DNA of 57,700 bases from Hallella mizrahii (lineage in GTDB: Bacteria > Bacteroidota > Bacteroidia > Bacteroidales > Bacteroidaceae). Under the pieces are notes generated by a model. It saw only the letters and a list, made by a program, of their open reading frames with translations, made no database searches and was not told the DNA's origin. The stretch lies in assembly GCF_009695775.1 (NCBI RefSeq), contig NZ_VUNG01000025.1, positions 1 through 57,700 on the forward strand. Direction: 5' to 3'. Below are positions 17,073-25,340 of the stretch, piece by piece; positions within the stretch are counted from its first letter, which is position 1, and the number at the start of each line of letters is the position of its first letter. A program made the position numbers and the translations under genes.

Positions 17073-18242
17073 TTACTTTTTGTTTTCTAACATTTTCTCC
17101 GCGTTTCCCTTGAAGAGATTATCCAGTGCTCGATAGGTATAAGCAGCACGGTCATTGATCGTAAGGTTGTTGTTGAGCCTCGACCGCAGATCAACGAGCT
17201 TGGAGACAGCATCCTGATAGTTCTCCGGTGTTATCCTGTCACACATTTTGTTGGCCAATGTGTTGTCGAAGCCAAAGTATCTCACGAGCATATTGGCGAA
17301 CTGCTTCTTCTGCATGTCGGTGACATCTTTGAGTTGCTGATTCAACCGATTCTTCGGTCTGTAAATTTTAAAGACCAGTTCATCAGGCTCTCCGCCACGC
17401 TGTCCATGGTTGTAACGTTTACTATAATCGAAGTAGCAATCACAGAAGCCATTTTCTGCCAAGGATTCCAGTTCTGCCTTAGCAGGTTCAAGAACACGCC
17501 GGGTAAAATCACTGAATTTCTTGTAGTTGCTTTCCAAACGAAGCATCTTTCGAAAGTCTATGGTCTTGATGATGGTGCCGCCTTTGTCGAGCCAACTCTC
17601 AATAAACATGTAAATGCGCTGGGTATACCGGTTTTTGCAGGCAAACACAATCTGCTTGCCCAAACGATGATACCCCAAGTCAAGAGATACCAGTCGCTTG
17701 GCAACGGTACGGTCAATCTTCAACACAGCATATTTCTCATAGATACCCTCATCCTCCGGAATATATACATCGCAGAGGTTGGTAACCTTTTGATAATGTC
17801 GGCCGTCGGCTGTTTTATAAGGAATCTCCACAGGAATTGCTGCCAGCATCTTCAAGCTCTGGCGCAATTGAGGATAGTGATTGGGATCCACGCCAAGTGT
17901 CTTGAAGAGTGTCTTGATCTCCAAGCGTCCATCATTGTCAAGTTCTGCGTCAGAGAAGATTTCCGGTTGCAGACGCTCCTTGTTGAGCATCTTATGCAAC
18001 TTCGACTGCATATACTCAACGATAGTGACGAGGATACGTATCTGAATGAGAGAATAATCGTGACGCATCATCGTCACGGCGATAGGCTGGAGAAGCCAGG
18101 TCTCTTCCTCTATGGGTATGAGATCAGTGGGTATGTTGCGTTTGATATCACGCTTCTTACCCTTTCCGAAATCACGGTTACGCGTCGTCTTACGCCGTGT
18201 TTCCACGCTATCTGTCTGTACACTGGTCATTTCTGGTGCCAT
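17073..18242 (-). CDS. Rep_3-type replication initiator protein, chromosomal
   Basis: The 389-residue protein has a basic N-terminal tail (about 1-40, RRKTTRNRDFGKGKKRDIKR). Two winged-helix-like domains typical of plasmid RepB/RepE initiators (Rep_3) follow. Examples are YSLIQIRILVTIVEYMQSKL near 85-105 and LGKQIVFACKNRYTQRIYMF then KKFSDFTRRVLEPAKAELES near 200-290. Such proteins bind iterons and start plasmid replication. Here it sits in an operon with DUF4494, yggS, purA and hisS behind a normal promoter, with no iterons or partition genes nearby. It is therefore probably domesticated, perhaps a chromosomal DNA-binding regulator. Confidence 0.75.
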   Translation of the reverse strand: MAPEMTSVQTDSVETRRKTTRNRDFGKGKKRDIKRNIPTDLIPIEEETWLLQPIAVTMMRHDYSLIQIRILVTIVEYMQSKLHKMLNKERLQPEIFSDAELDNDGRLEIKTLFKTLGVDPNHYPQLRQSLKMLAAIPVEIPYKTADGRHYQKVTNLCDVYIPEDEGIYEKYAVLKIDRTVAKRLVSLDLGYHRLGKQIVFACKNRYTQRIYMFIESWLDKGGTIIKTIDFRKMLRLESNYKKFSDFTRRVLEPAKAELESLAENGFCDCYFDYSKRYNHGQRGGEPDELVFKIYRPKNRLNQQLKDVTDMQKKQFANMLVRYFGFDNTLANKMCDRITPENYQDAVSKLVDLRSRLNNNLTINDRAAYTYRALDNLFKGNAEKMLENKK

Positions 18243-18284
18243 ATCACTGCTGGTTTCGGAGACTTAATCCAAAACATTTGGCTA

Positions 18285-18316
18285 CAAAGATATAACTAAT
18301 TTTTGACTTCACCAAA
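18285..18316 (-). promoter_or_regulatory. Promoter of the Rep_3 / DUF4494 / yggS run
   Basis: Minus strand TTTG (18313-18316), a 20-bp spacer and TATCTTTG (18285-18292) form a consensus Bacteroidota promoter 42 bp upstream of the start codon. Confidence 0.75.
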
Positions 18317-18351
18317 CGTGTGGATATAAATCTTTTGAAGTAGAGACCGTT

Positions 18352-18939
18352 CTATTCAAAATTCAGATGCTCCAACCTCTGTCTGAGCAACTCAGCTTCA
18401 GACTTTCTGATGCCCAAGACGATGGTGCAGTCAATGTTGAAATCCTGCGCGACGATGTCTGCTTTCATATCCTTCACCACCTTCATCACACCATTCATCA
18501 TGGGATACGTGAAATGGAACTCCACCTTCTCCTTCACCAGACGTGTGACGACGGAGCAATGCGCAATGGCATCGGCAGCTGCTGTGCGGTAAGCCACGAT
18601 CAATCCTCCTGTTCCCAAATTCACTCCTCCATAATATCTGACAACACAGATAAGAATATCCGTAAGCTCATTTGAGACAATTTGTCCCATGATTGGCTTG
18701 CCGGCTGTCGACGAAGGCTCACCATCATCGTTGGCCCGCACCTGCACCTGATCGCCCACTCCTATCTGATAAGCATAGCAGCAATGGCGAGCATCATAAT
18801 ATTTCTTGCGATAACTGTCGATGATCTGCTTGGCCTCATCGACAGATTCTACATGATGTGCAAAGGCGAGGAACTTACTACGCTTCTCGGTATAGTAGCC
18901 CTCGCCCGTGTTTTCTATCGTTTTATATTCGTCGTTCAT
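18352..18939 (-). CDS. yigZ: YigZ/IMPACT family protein (UPF0029)
   Basis: The 195-residue protein contains KSRFLAFAHHV-like SKFLAFAHHVESVDEAKQII, the block ARHCCYAYQIG, DDGEPSSTAGKPIMGQI and VVRYYGGVNLGTGGLIVAYR, all diagnostic of the IMPACT N-terminal domain family. The C-terminal part (about 135-195) has the ferredoxin-like fold of UPF0029. Relatives bind nucleic acid or modulate translation-stress signalling; the bacterial role is not settled. It starts 23 bp after the DUF1015 gene and probably ends the serC-serA-DUF1015 run. Confidence 0.93.
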   Translation of the reverse strand: MNDEYKTIENTGEGYYTEKRSKFLAFAHHVESVDEAKQIIDSYRKKYYDARHCCYAYQIGVGDQVQVRANDDGEPSSTAGKPIMGQIVSNELTDILICVVRYYGGVNLGTGGLIVAYRTAAADAIAHCSVVTRLVKEKVEFHFTYPMMNGVMKVVKDMKADIVAQDFNIDCTIVLGIRKSEAELLRQRLEHLNFE

Positions 18940-18962
18940 TCAAATGAATTATTGAAACCGTA

Positions 18963-20210
18963 TTAGTCCAAACGGTGGATTACCAGTCCGGAGCGCAGTT
19001 TGGGCTCAAACCATGTTGCCTTTGGAGGCATGATGTTTCCCGTATCTGCAATGTTCATGATTTGCTTCATGGAAACCGGATAAAGAGCTAAGGCCCAACG
19101 CATCTCACCGCTGTCCACACGCCGCTTCAGCTCTTCCAATCCTCTCAGTCCACCTACGAAATCAATACGCTTGTCGCTCCGCAGATCTTTGATGCCCATG
19201 AGCTTGTCGAGAATCAGGCGGCTTGAAATATCGACATCCAGCGACTTGATAGGATCGTTGTCGTCATAGGTTTGTGGATGGGCAACAAGACTATACCAAT
19301 GCTTATCGAGGTAGAGAGAGAACTCATGGATATGCTGCGGTTTATAGACAGCCTCTCCCTTGTCCTCAACATCAAAGTCTTCACGCAGTTTATTGAGAAA
19401 TTCCTCAGAAGTCAAACCGTTGAGATCCTTGACCACACGGTTATAGTCAAGTATTGTCAGCTGACTTGCAGGGAAGCAGACTGCCATGAAATAGTTGTAT
19501 TCCTCTTTTCCCGTATGGTGAGGATTCTGCTTTGCCTTCTCGGCACCCACCAATGCGGCAGCCGCTGAGCGGTGATGTCCGTCAGCAATATACAAATGTG
19601 GCATCTTTGCGAACTCAGCCGTTATCGTGTTGATGTCTTGTTGGTCGTTGATGATCCAGAATTGATGACGGAAGCCATCATCAGGTGCTACAAAGTCATA
19701 AACGGGTTTCGTTGCCGCATAGCGCTGGAGGAGAGCGGTCAGGACTTCATCGTCGGGATAAGCAAAGAAGACTGGCTCCATATTGGCATTGCATACTCTG
19801 ACATGCTTCATGCGGTCCTCTTCCTTGTCGCGACGGGTGAGCTCATGTTTCTTGATGACGCCAGTGAGGTAATCATCAACGGAAGCAGCAACAACCAGAC
19901 CATATTGTGTCTTGCCGTTCATCGTTTGAGCATAGATGTAGTAATGTTCTTTCTCATCCTGAACCAGCCAATGCTTGTCCTGAAATGCTTTGAAATGCTC
20001 TGCGGCACTGGTGTAGACACGAGGATCGTATTCCGATGTTCCCGGCTCGAAATTGATCTCCGGTTTGATGATGTGATAGAGTGACATCTCGTTGTCACCG
20101 GCCTCTTTTCTTGCTTCCTCCGATGAGAGCACATCATAAGGCCGTGATGCCACTTTCTCTACCAAGTCCTGCGGTGGGCGTATGCCACGAAAAGGTTTGA
20201 CTAATGCCAT
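18963..20210 (-). CDS. DUF1015-family protein
   Basis: The 415-residue protein starts with PFRGIRPPQDLVEKVASRPY-type sequence and has LYIADGHHRSAAALVG near 215, the diagnostic HH block of DUF1015 (COG4198). The family commonly sits next to serA or serC, and the same holds here: serC, serA and this gene run in order on the minus strand. A link to serine or one-carbon metabolism is therefore likely, but the reaction is unknown. It is cytosolic. A hairpin (20263-20298) separates it from serA and may reduce its expression relative to serA. Confidence 0.92.
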   Translation of the reverse strand: MALVKPFRGIRPPQDLVEKVASRPYDVLSSEEARKEAGDNEMSLYHIIKPEINFEPGTSEYDPRVYTSAAEHFKAFQDKHWLVQDEKEHYYIYAQTMNGKTQYGLVVAASVDDYLTGVIKKHELTRRDKEEDRMKHVRVCNANMEPVFFAYPDDEVLTALLQRYAATKPVYDFVAPDDGFRHQFWIINDQQDINTITAEFAKMPHLYIADGHHRSAAAALVGAEKAKQNPHHTGKEEYNYFMAVCFPASQLTILDYNRVVKDLNGLTSEEFLNKLREDFDVEDKGEAVYKPQHIHEFSLYLDKHWYSLVAHPQTYDDNDPIKSLDVDISSRLILDKLMGIKDLRSDKRIDFVGGLRGLEELKRRVDSGEMRWALALYPVSMKQIMNIADTGNIMPPKATWFEPKLRSGLVIHRLD

Positions 20211-20262
20211 AGTAATAGACTTTAAATGTTAGCTATATATATAAGGTGTAAGAAAAGACAAC

Positions 20263-20298
20263 GCTTCCTACCTCGCCGACCACGGCGAAGCAGGAAGC
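20263..20298 (-). terminator. Strong hairpin between serA and DUF1015
   Basis: GCTTCCT (20263-20269) pairs with AGGAAGC (20292-20298) and, inside, TCGCC pairs with GGCGA. The minus-strand T-run is interrupted (TTGTCTTTTC), so this may be a partial terminator or an mRNA-stabilising stem. Confidence 0.55.
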
Positions 20299-20313
20299 AA
20301 TGTCCACAAGGTA

Positions 20314-21231
20314 TTACTTATTTACTTGGAATTTTGTGCAACCGTCTTTAAAGAACGCACCGATCTGCTTTGCGGCAGCGATACCGGCGTTGATGTTGGC
20401 CTCGGCAGTCTGTGCACCCATCTTCTTAGGTGTAGAGAAATATCTGCCCTCAAACTTCTTGAATGCCTCATCAGCGTCCGGCTTGATATCTGTAATGTAC
20501 TTCAAGTCCTCACGCTCTGCCATCAACTTCAGAAGTCCTTCCTCGTCAATCACCTCTTTACGGGCTGTGTTCAACAGAATGCCACCTTTCTTCATCAAAT
20601 TCACAACATCGTAGTTGATACTGCTCTTGGTCTCCGGTGTTGCTGGGATATGCAGGCTGACCACGTCACAAGTCTTGAAGAGATCGTCGCGGCTGTCCAC
20701 AGCATGCACCCCACTCTGCTCGATGACGTCTTTCGGGCAATATTCGTCATAAGCATAGATGTCCATATCAAAGCCCTTGGCAATACGGGCTACATTGCGA
20801 CCGACATTTCCGAAGGCCAGAATGCCCAATTTCTTGCCTTTCAGCTCAGAGCCAGACTTGCCATTGAAGAAATTGCGGACGGTGAAGACAAGCAGGCCAA
20901 AGACCAGTTCAGCCACAGCGTTGGAGTTCTGCCCCGGAGTATTCTCAACGACAACACCTTTTTCCTTGGCATAAGCAGTGTCTATGGAGTCATAACCTGC
21001 ACCGGCTCTGACAACAATCTTCAAGTTCTTGGCGGCGTCGAGCACTTCTTTGTCGACTTTATCGGAACGCACGATCATGGCATCAACATCTGCTACTGCA
21101 TCGAGCAACTGCTGCTTCTCCTGATATTTCTCAAGGAGCACGATCTCATGTCCCTCTTCTTGGGCCACCTTTTTAATGCCCTCCACTGCTGCGGCAGCAA
21201 AAGGTTTCTCTGTTGCAACTAATATTTTCAT
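20314..21231 (-). CDS. serA: D-3-phosphoglycerate dehydrogenase, short form with Lys in place of His
   Basis: The 305-residue protein has the NAD-binding GILAFGNVGRNVARIAKGFD (136-155) and the substrate Arg in NTARKEVID (Arg224). It stops after the catalytic domains, with no ACT or ASB regulatory domain, so feedback by serine is probably absent or different. In the usual TPH(I/L)G motif the His is Lys: TPKKMGAQTAEANIN (267-281). That matches the type IIIK class described for Entamoeba histolytica. It converts 3-phosphoglycerate to 3-phosphohydroxypyruvate, the substrate of the adjacent SerC, 16 bp upstream. Confidence 0.93.
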   Translation of the reverse strand: MKILVATEKPFAAAAVEGIKKVAQEEGHEIVLLEKYQEKQQLLDAVADVDAMIVRSDKVDKEVLDAAKNLKIVVRAGAGYDSIDTAYAKEKGVVVENTPGQNSNAVAELVFGLLVFTVRNFFNGKSGSELKGKKLGILAFGNVGRNVARIAKGFDMDIYAYDEYCPKDVIEQSGVHAVDSRDDLFKTCDVVSLHIPATPETKSSINYDVVNLMKKGGILLNTARKEVIDEEGLLKLMAEREDLKYITDIKPDADEAFKKFEGRYFSTPKKMGAQTAEANINAGIAAAKQIGAFFKDGCTKFQVNK

Positions 21232-21247
21232 GTCGATAGTATTAAGA

Positions 21248-22315
21248 TTAATGCTGTGCCTCGAAATCCTTCATGCACTGTACAAGGGCGTTAACACCTT
21301 CAAGCGTCTGGGCATTGTAGCAGCTTGCACGGAATCCACCCACAGAACGGTGGCCCTTGATGCCTACCATACCCCGCTCCGTAGCGAAATCGAGGAATGG
21401 TTTCTCCAGATCCTTGTACTCCTCGTTCATCACGAAGCAAAGATTCATCACCGAACGATCCTCTACGGCTACGGTACCCTTGAAGAGTTTGTTGCGGTCG
21501 ATCTCGTCATAGACGATGCGGGCACGCTCCTGTGCACGCTTGTCCATCTCCTTGACACCACCATGAGCCTTCACCCAGCGCATAGTCTCAAGCACAGAAT
21601 AGATAGGCACCACAGGCGGCGTGTTGAACATGGATCCTTTGCTGACATGGGTGTTGTAGTCGATCATCGTCGGCAACTCTCGCGGAGCGCGTCCTAGCTT
21701 GTCATTCTTCAGAATGACACAAGTGACACCTGCCATACCCATGTTTTTCTGGCATCCGGCATAGATAGCGTCATATTTCGACACATCGACGGGGCGGCTG
21801 AGAATATCAGAACTCATATCAGCGATCAGAGGTACAGGCGAATCGATGTCCTTGCGCAGTTCAGTGCCGAAGATCGTGTTGTTCGTAGTGATGTGAAGAT
21901 AGTCGAGATCTGCCGGTATAGTGAAATCCTTGGGCAGATGGCAATAGTTATCATCAGCAGAAGAAGCCACCTCAATGGTCTCACCGAAGTGCTTAGCCTC
22001 TTTCATAGCCTTTTTAGCCCATGTACCTGTATTGACGTATCCAGCCTTCTTGATAAGGAAATTTGCCGGGATCTGCATAAACTGAAGCGAGGCACCACCA
22101 CCAAGGAATATCACTGAATAGCCTTCGGGGATATCGAGCAACTCTTTGATCAGAGCTACTGTCTCATCGACCACTGGCTGGAAGTCCTTAGCACGATGGC
22201 TGATTTCCATCAAGGAGAGTCCGGAGCCATTGAAGTCCAGAATCTGCTTAGCAGTGTTCTCTATGACCTCACGGGGCAACATCGAGGGACCCGCATTAAA
22301 GTTGTACTTCTTCAT
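21248..22315 (-). CDS. serC: Phosphoserine aminotransferase
   Basis: 355 residues from ATG 22315 ([20 protein letters not shown]); a GTG two codons earlier (22321) is possible. The PLP Lys lies in [13 protein letters not shown], and [14 protein letters not shown] and [17 protein letters not shown] are conserved family blocks. It transaminates 3-phosphohydroxypyruvate to phosphoserine with glutamate. The promoter is at 22362-22393, and serA follows after 16 bp, giving two consecutive pathway steps in order. SerB is not in this window. Confidence 0.96.
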   Translation of the reverse strand: MKKYNFNAGPSMLPREVIENTAKQILDFNGSGLSLMEISHRAKDFQPVVDETVALIKELLDIPEGYSVIFLGGGASLQFMQIPANFLIKKAGYVNTGTWAKKAMKEAKHFGETIEVASSADDNYCHLPKDFTIPADLDYLHITTNNTIFGTELRKDIDSPVPLIADMSSDILSRPVDVSKYDAIYAGCQKNMGMAGVTCVILKNDKLGRAPRELPTMIDYNTHVSKGSMFNTPPVVPIYSVLETMRWVKAHGGVKEMDKRAQERARIVYDEIDRNKLFKGTVAVEDRSVMNLCFVMNEEYKDLEKPFLDFATERGMVGIKGHRSVGGFRASCYNAQTLEGVNALVQCMKDFEAQH

Positions 22316-22361
22316 TTCCACTTGTTTTTAGTTAATACTTAGAGGTTATTGTACTCTTATG

Positions 22362-22393
22362 CAAACTTACGAATTATTTTTCAAATCAGCAAA
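22362..22393 (-). promoter_or_regulatory. serC-serA promoter
   Basis: Minus strand TTTG (22390-22393), 20-bp spacer, TAAGTTTG (22362-22369). The start codon is 46 bp past the -7 box. Confidence 0.75.
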
Positions 22394-22633
22394 TTTTTTG
22401 GCAACTATTTATCTTTAGTGCGATGTAAACTGTCAATATGACACTTATTTAGTATATAGTAAGTATATTTATGAGGGCTTTCTCTATGGTTAAGACAGCT
22501 TCCCTATACCCTAGAATCACACCTTATTATATATAGACTTTTGAAGTCGATAAAAAACAACCGCATGAAAAACTACAGCCTCTCACCAAGGAGCAACAAG
22601 CTTCCTGATAAGGGGCTATTAGTATCTCGGTCA

Positions 22634-22721
22634 GAAACTATCAGTTTCTCAGTGAAAAACTCGTAGTTTCTTAGTTTGAAACTCGCAGTTTCTCGGTAAG
22701 AAACTCGTAGTTTCATGCTAA
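22634..22721. repeat. Four tandem 22-bp units with palindromic core
   Basis: Four back-to-back 22-bp units start at 22634, 22656, 22678 and 22700. Three carry GAAACT-N3-AGTTTC, and the second has AAAACT in the left arm. The seven bases after the core vary (TCAGTGA, TTAGTTT, TCGGTAA, ATGCTAA). Transcribed, each unit could form a small hairpin. They lie between the 3' end of dbpA and the serC promoter in a 474-bp gene-free gap (22322-22795). The rest of that gap shows AT-rich sequence, no open frame and no RNA gene I recognise. Confidence 0.85.
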
Positions 22722-22795
22722 AAGACTATTTTGAAACAGGCGAAGACTACTTTTAGACAAGCTAAGAGACTACATGAAAGCCCTTACCAAGTACA

Positions 22796-24142
22796 TTACT
22801 TCTCCCAAGTTCTATGAACTTCGACAATCGTTTTCTGTCCCTTGATTTTCTGTCCTCTCACCTTTTTGAGCATCATGGGAACCAGAAGACGGGCTACAGC
22901 CGCATAAGCATAGTTGTCGTAGACATCTATGCGACCTATGTCTTTTGACTTCAATCCACCGCATTTGCAAAGGAAACCGACTATGTCACCCTTGGAGATC
23001 TTGTCTTTCTTGCCTTTACCAATATAGATCGTGACCATCGGTGGCAGCGTTGGAGCCTCATCGGTATGGTCAGAAAGGTTGTAGTTCTCGACATCTGCAT
23101 CAACATACTCCGGCAGTGATTCTTCAGGACCTAAGAGAAAGAAGGTTCTTCCTGTTTTATCCCATCGTGCCGTACGTCCGATTCTGTGGATATAATCTTG
23201 TTCGCTCTCAGGCAGATGATAGTGGATAATATTGTTGATATCGGGTATATCAATACCTCTGCTGCCCAAATTGGTACTGACAAGCGTATTGACGGAGTGG
23301 TTGGCAAAAAGATAAAGATGTTCCTCGCGCTCTTTTTGCTCCAAGGCACCATGATAGGAGATAGCAGAGAAACCTTGTTCCAAAAGATAGTCAGTCACCC
23401 TCTCCACAGCATCGCGGTAGTTCAGGAACACCACACTGCTCTCCTGCCCTATCTGGCCAAGCAACTGAGCTAAAGCAGGCAACTTGTCCTTTTCTTCACT
23501 GCGAACCGTCAACACCTTGATGCGTTCAGCTGTAGCATCGTCCTCAAGTCTGAAGTCCAGTGTCGTGATCTTGTGGCCGGAGCGATAGCTGTTCATCGTT
23601 GCCTCCATTTTTTCAGGCTGGGTGGCAGACAACAAGATGCGACGGGCTTTCAAGGGTATGCTATGGAGAAGCGTCTCTATCTCCTGCTGAAATCCCATAT
23701 CCAAACACTTGTCAAACTCATCGATGACCAGGAATGCCAACTGCCGGACATCGATGTTGCCTTTGGCAATATGGTCATTGATACGTCCGGGCGTACCGAA
23801 GATGATCTGAGGACACTGTTGGCGCAGCAAACGATGCTCGTCCATGGTGGGGCGTCCCCCGTAGCAGGCCATCGAACGAATACCCGAACCGATGTTTTTC
23901 AGTACGGTGTCGGACTGTAAAGCCAGTTCACGCCCCGGCACGACAACAAGCGTTTGAAGGGCAGTGCTTGTAGCATCTGTCTGTGCGGCAACGGGCAGAA
24001 GATAGGCCAGCGTCTTACCCGTACCGGTAGGACTCATAACCACCACATCGTCACGATCATTCAATACTGCATCTATTGTGGCCTCTTGCATCTCGTTGGG
24101 CGTGATGCCGGCTTTTGTTATTAATTGGGATATATTCATCAT
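22796..24142 (-). CDS. dbpA: DEAD-box RNA helicase, DbpA-like
   Basis: The 448-residue protein has SPTGTGKTLAYLLPV (motif I), VIDEFDKCLDMGF (motif II, DEFD rather than DEAD), LLSATQPEKM (motif III) and IHRIGRTARWDKTGRTF (motif VI). The last 80 residues (from PMVTIYIGKGKKDKISKGDI) form the DbpA RNA-binding domain, which in E. coli targets 23S helix 92. A role in 50S assembly is therefore likely. Its ATG overlaps the stop of the upstream TPR gene (ATGA), so translation is coupled. The palindromic 22-bp repeat follows it. Confidence 0.93.
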   Translation of the reverse strand: MMNISQLITKAGITPNEMQEATIDAVLNDRDDVVVMSPTGTGKTLAYLLPVAAQTDATSTALQTLVVVPGRELALQSDTVLKNIGSGIRSMACYGGRPTMDEHRLLRQQCPQIIFGTPGRINDHIAKGNIDVRQLAFLVIDEFDKCLDMGFQQEIETLLHSIPLKARRILLSATQPEKMEATMNSYRSGHKITTLDFRLEDDATAERIKVLTVRSEEKDKLPALAQLLGQIGQESSVVFLNYRDAVERVTDYLLEQGFSAISYHGALEQKEREEHLYLFANHSVNTLVSTNLGSRGIDIPDINNIIHYHLPESEQDYIHRIGRTARWDKTGRTFFLLGPEESLPEYVDADVENYNLSDHTDEAPTLPPMVTIYIGKGKKDKISKGDIVGFLCKCGGLKSKDIGRIDVYDNYAYAAVARLLVPMMLKKVRGQKIKGQKTIVEVHRTWEK

Positions 24143-25332
24143 CTCAGCAATTTATCGATTTCATCAAATTCTTTACCTCTATTGAGATTGAGATAAATGG
24201 TGTAAAGGGGCAGTGCCCATCGGTCTTTACGGTCGGGTTGAAGCTGCCGGTATTTTTCCAAGTAAGGCAGAGCCTGCTTATAGAAGCTGATGACCTGCCC
24301 GTGTTTTTTTGCAGAGAGAACGGGATTCTTGTCCAAAGCCACTCCCTGGTTAAACAGAGCCAATCCAGCATTGAGCCAAGCCTCGGCAAGCGAGTCATTC
24401 TCGTGGATAAGTGAATCACAGATGGCAAAGCACTCCTGGTATTTGCCCGTATTCAGCAAGATAATGCTCTTCGTAATTCGGAAAAGCTGGTTGTGACTGT
24501 CTGTTTCGAGTGCCTGATTGGTCATTGTCAGAGCTTGCTGCCAGTCATTTCTGGCAGAATAGTAGTCGATCAGATGTGAGAAGAAAAAGTCGTCGAGGCG
24601 ATTGCGTTCAAAGCCTTCCTTCAGCGTGTTGACATATCTGACGGTGTCTCCCTCCCCCAAATAGGTTTGAGCAAGCAGTTGCAGCATCTGATTATAGTGA
24701 GTGGTATCCTTCAGTGCCAGATAGGTATGATGAAGGGTTTGCTTGCGGTTCCCCATTTTATACGATGCATAGACAGCCCAGTAAGCGGCAACAGGAAGCT
24801 GCTTGTCTTTCTCATCATAATGAAATGCAGAGAAGAGCGGCTGGCTGGCCGTCTCGATATATTGATTGAGCAAAAGATAGGCAGAATCATATTTCTGCTT
24901 TCTGATAAAGAACAGACCTCCATTGAGAAGATTGGGTCTGATCATATTCAACAATTGCCCATGAGATTTACGCCACTCTTTGGCATCTGATTCTTGGGGA
25001 TGAGGCAGATTGAAGAGCGAGTCATAAACTTCCATATCCCGAAACATCCTGCTGGTGATATTAAAGATGGATGCCGTGTCGAATTTCTGTTTAAGATAGA
25101 GTTTCTCATTTCCATTTTCGTACTGACGGCGTTGAGCGTCAAAGAGCACATTCCAAATTTTTGTGTTACGACGATTGTCAGAGTCTGCGAGCAAAGTCCT
25201 CATCATCTGCTCAGCCTTCTCCAGGTTGGAATTCTTCTTCACATAATCCTTGGCCGTAGCAATCTCTTTCTTTTGTGCAAAGGTTGCCACGGAGAATAAG
25301 ATAAATATCAATAGAAGTATCTTTGTTTTCAT
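24139..25332 (-). CDS. Secreted TPR protein, second of a paralogous pair
   Basis: The 397-residue protein has a signal peptide (MKTKILLLIFILFSVATFAQ). TPR-like helix pairs fill most of the mature chain, for example WAVYASYKMGNRKQTLHHTY, NQMLQLLAQTYLGEGDTVRY and AWLNAGLALFNQGVALDKNP. No lipobox is present, so it is probably periplasmic. It resembles the next gene upstream: NGGLFFIRKQKYDSAYLLLN matches DGGMMYYARHDNPMALKFFH there. It starts 8 bp after that gene and overlaps dbpA by 4 bp. The function is unknown; TPR proteins usually scaffold envelope complexes. Confidence 0.8.
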   Translation of the reverse strand: MKTKILLLIFILFSVATFAQKKEIATAKDYVKKNSNLEKAEQMMRTLLADSDNRRNTKIWNVLFDAQRRQYENGNEKLYLKQKFDTASIFNITSRMFRDMEVYDSLFNLPHPQESDAKEWRKSHGQLLNMIRPNLLNGGLFFIRKQKYDSAYLLLNQYIETASQPLFSAFHYDEKDKQLPVAAYWAVYASYKMGNRKQTLHHTYLALKDTTHYNQMLQLLAQTYLGEGDTVRYVNTLKEGFERNRLDDFFFSHLIDYYSARNDWQQALTMTNQALETDSHNQLFRITKSIILLNTGKYQECFAICDSLIHENDSLAEAWLNAGLALFNQGVALDKNPVLSAKKHGQVISFYKQALPYLEKYRQLQPDRKDRWALPLYTIYLNLNRGKEFDEIDKLLR

Positions 25333-25340
25333 ATCAGCGA

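Noticed and set aside
22394..22633. Search for a riboswitch or RNA gene upstream of serC and after dbpA
   Set aside because: No recognisable conserved core, terminator pair or expression platform was seen; only AT-rich sequence.
22634..22721. Possible CRISPR array
   Set aside because: The units are directly adjacent with no unique spacers of 30-40 bp, and no cas genes are in the window.
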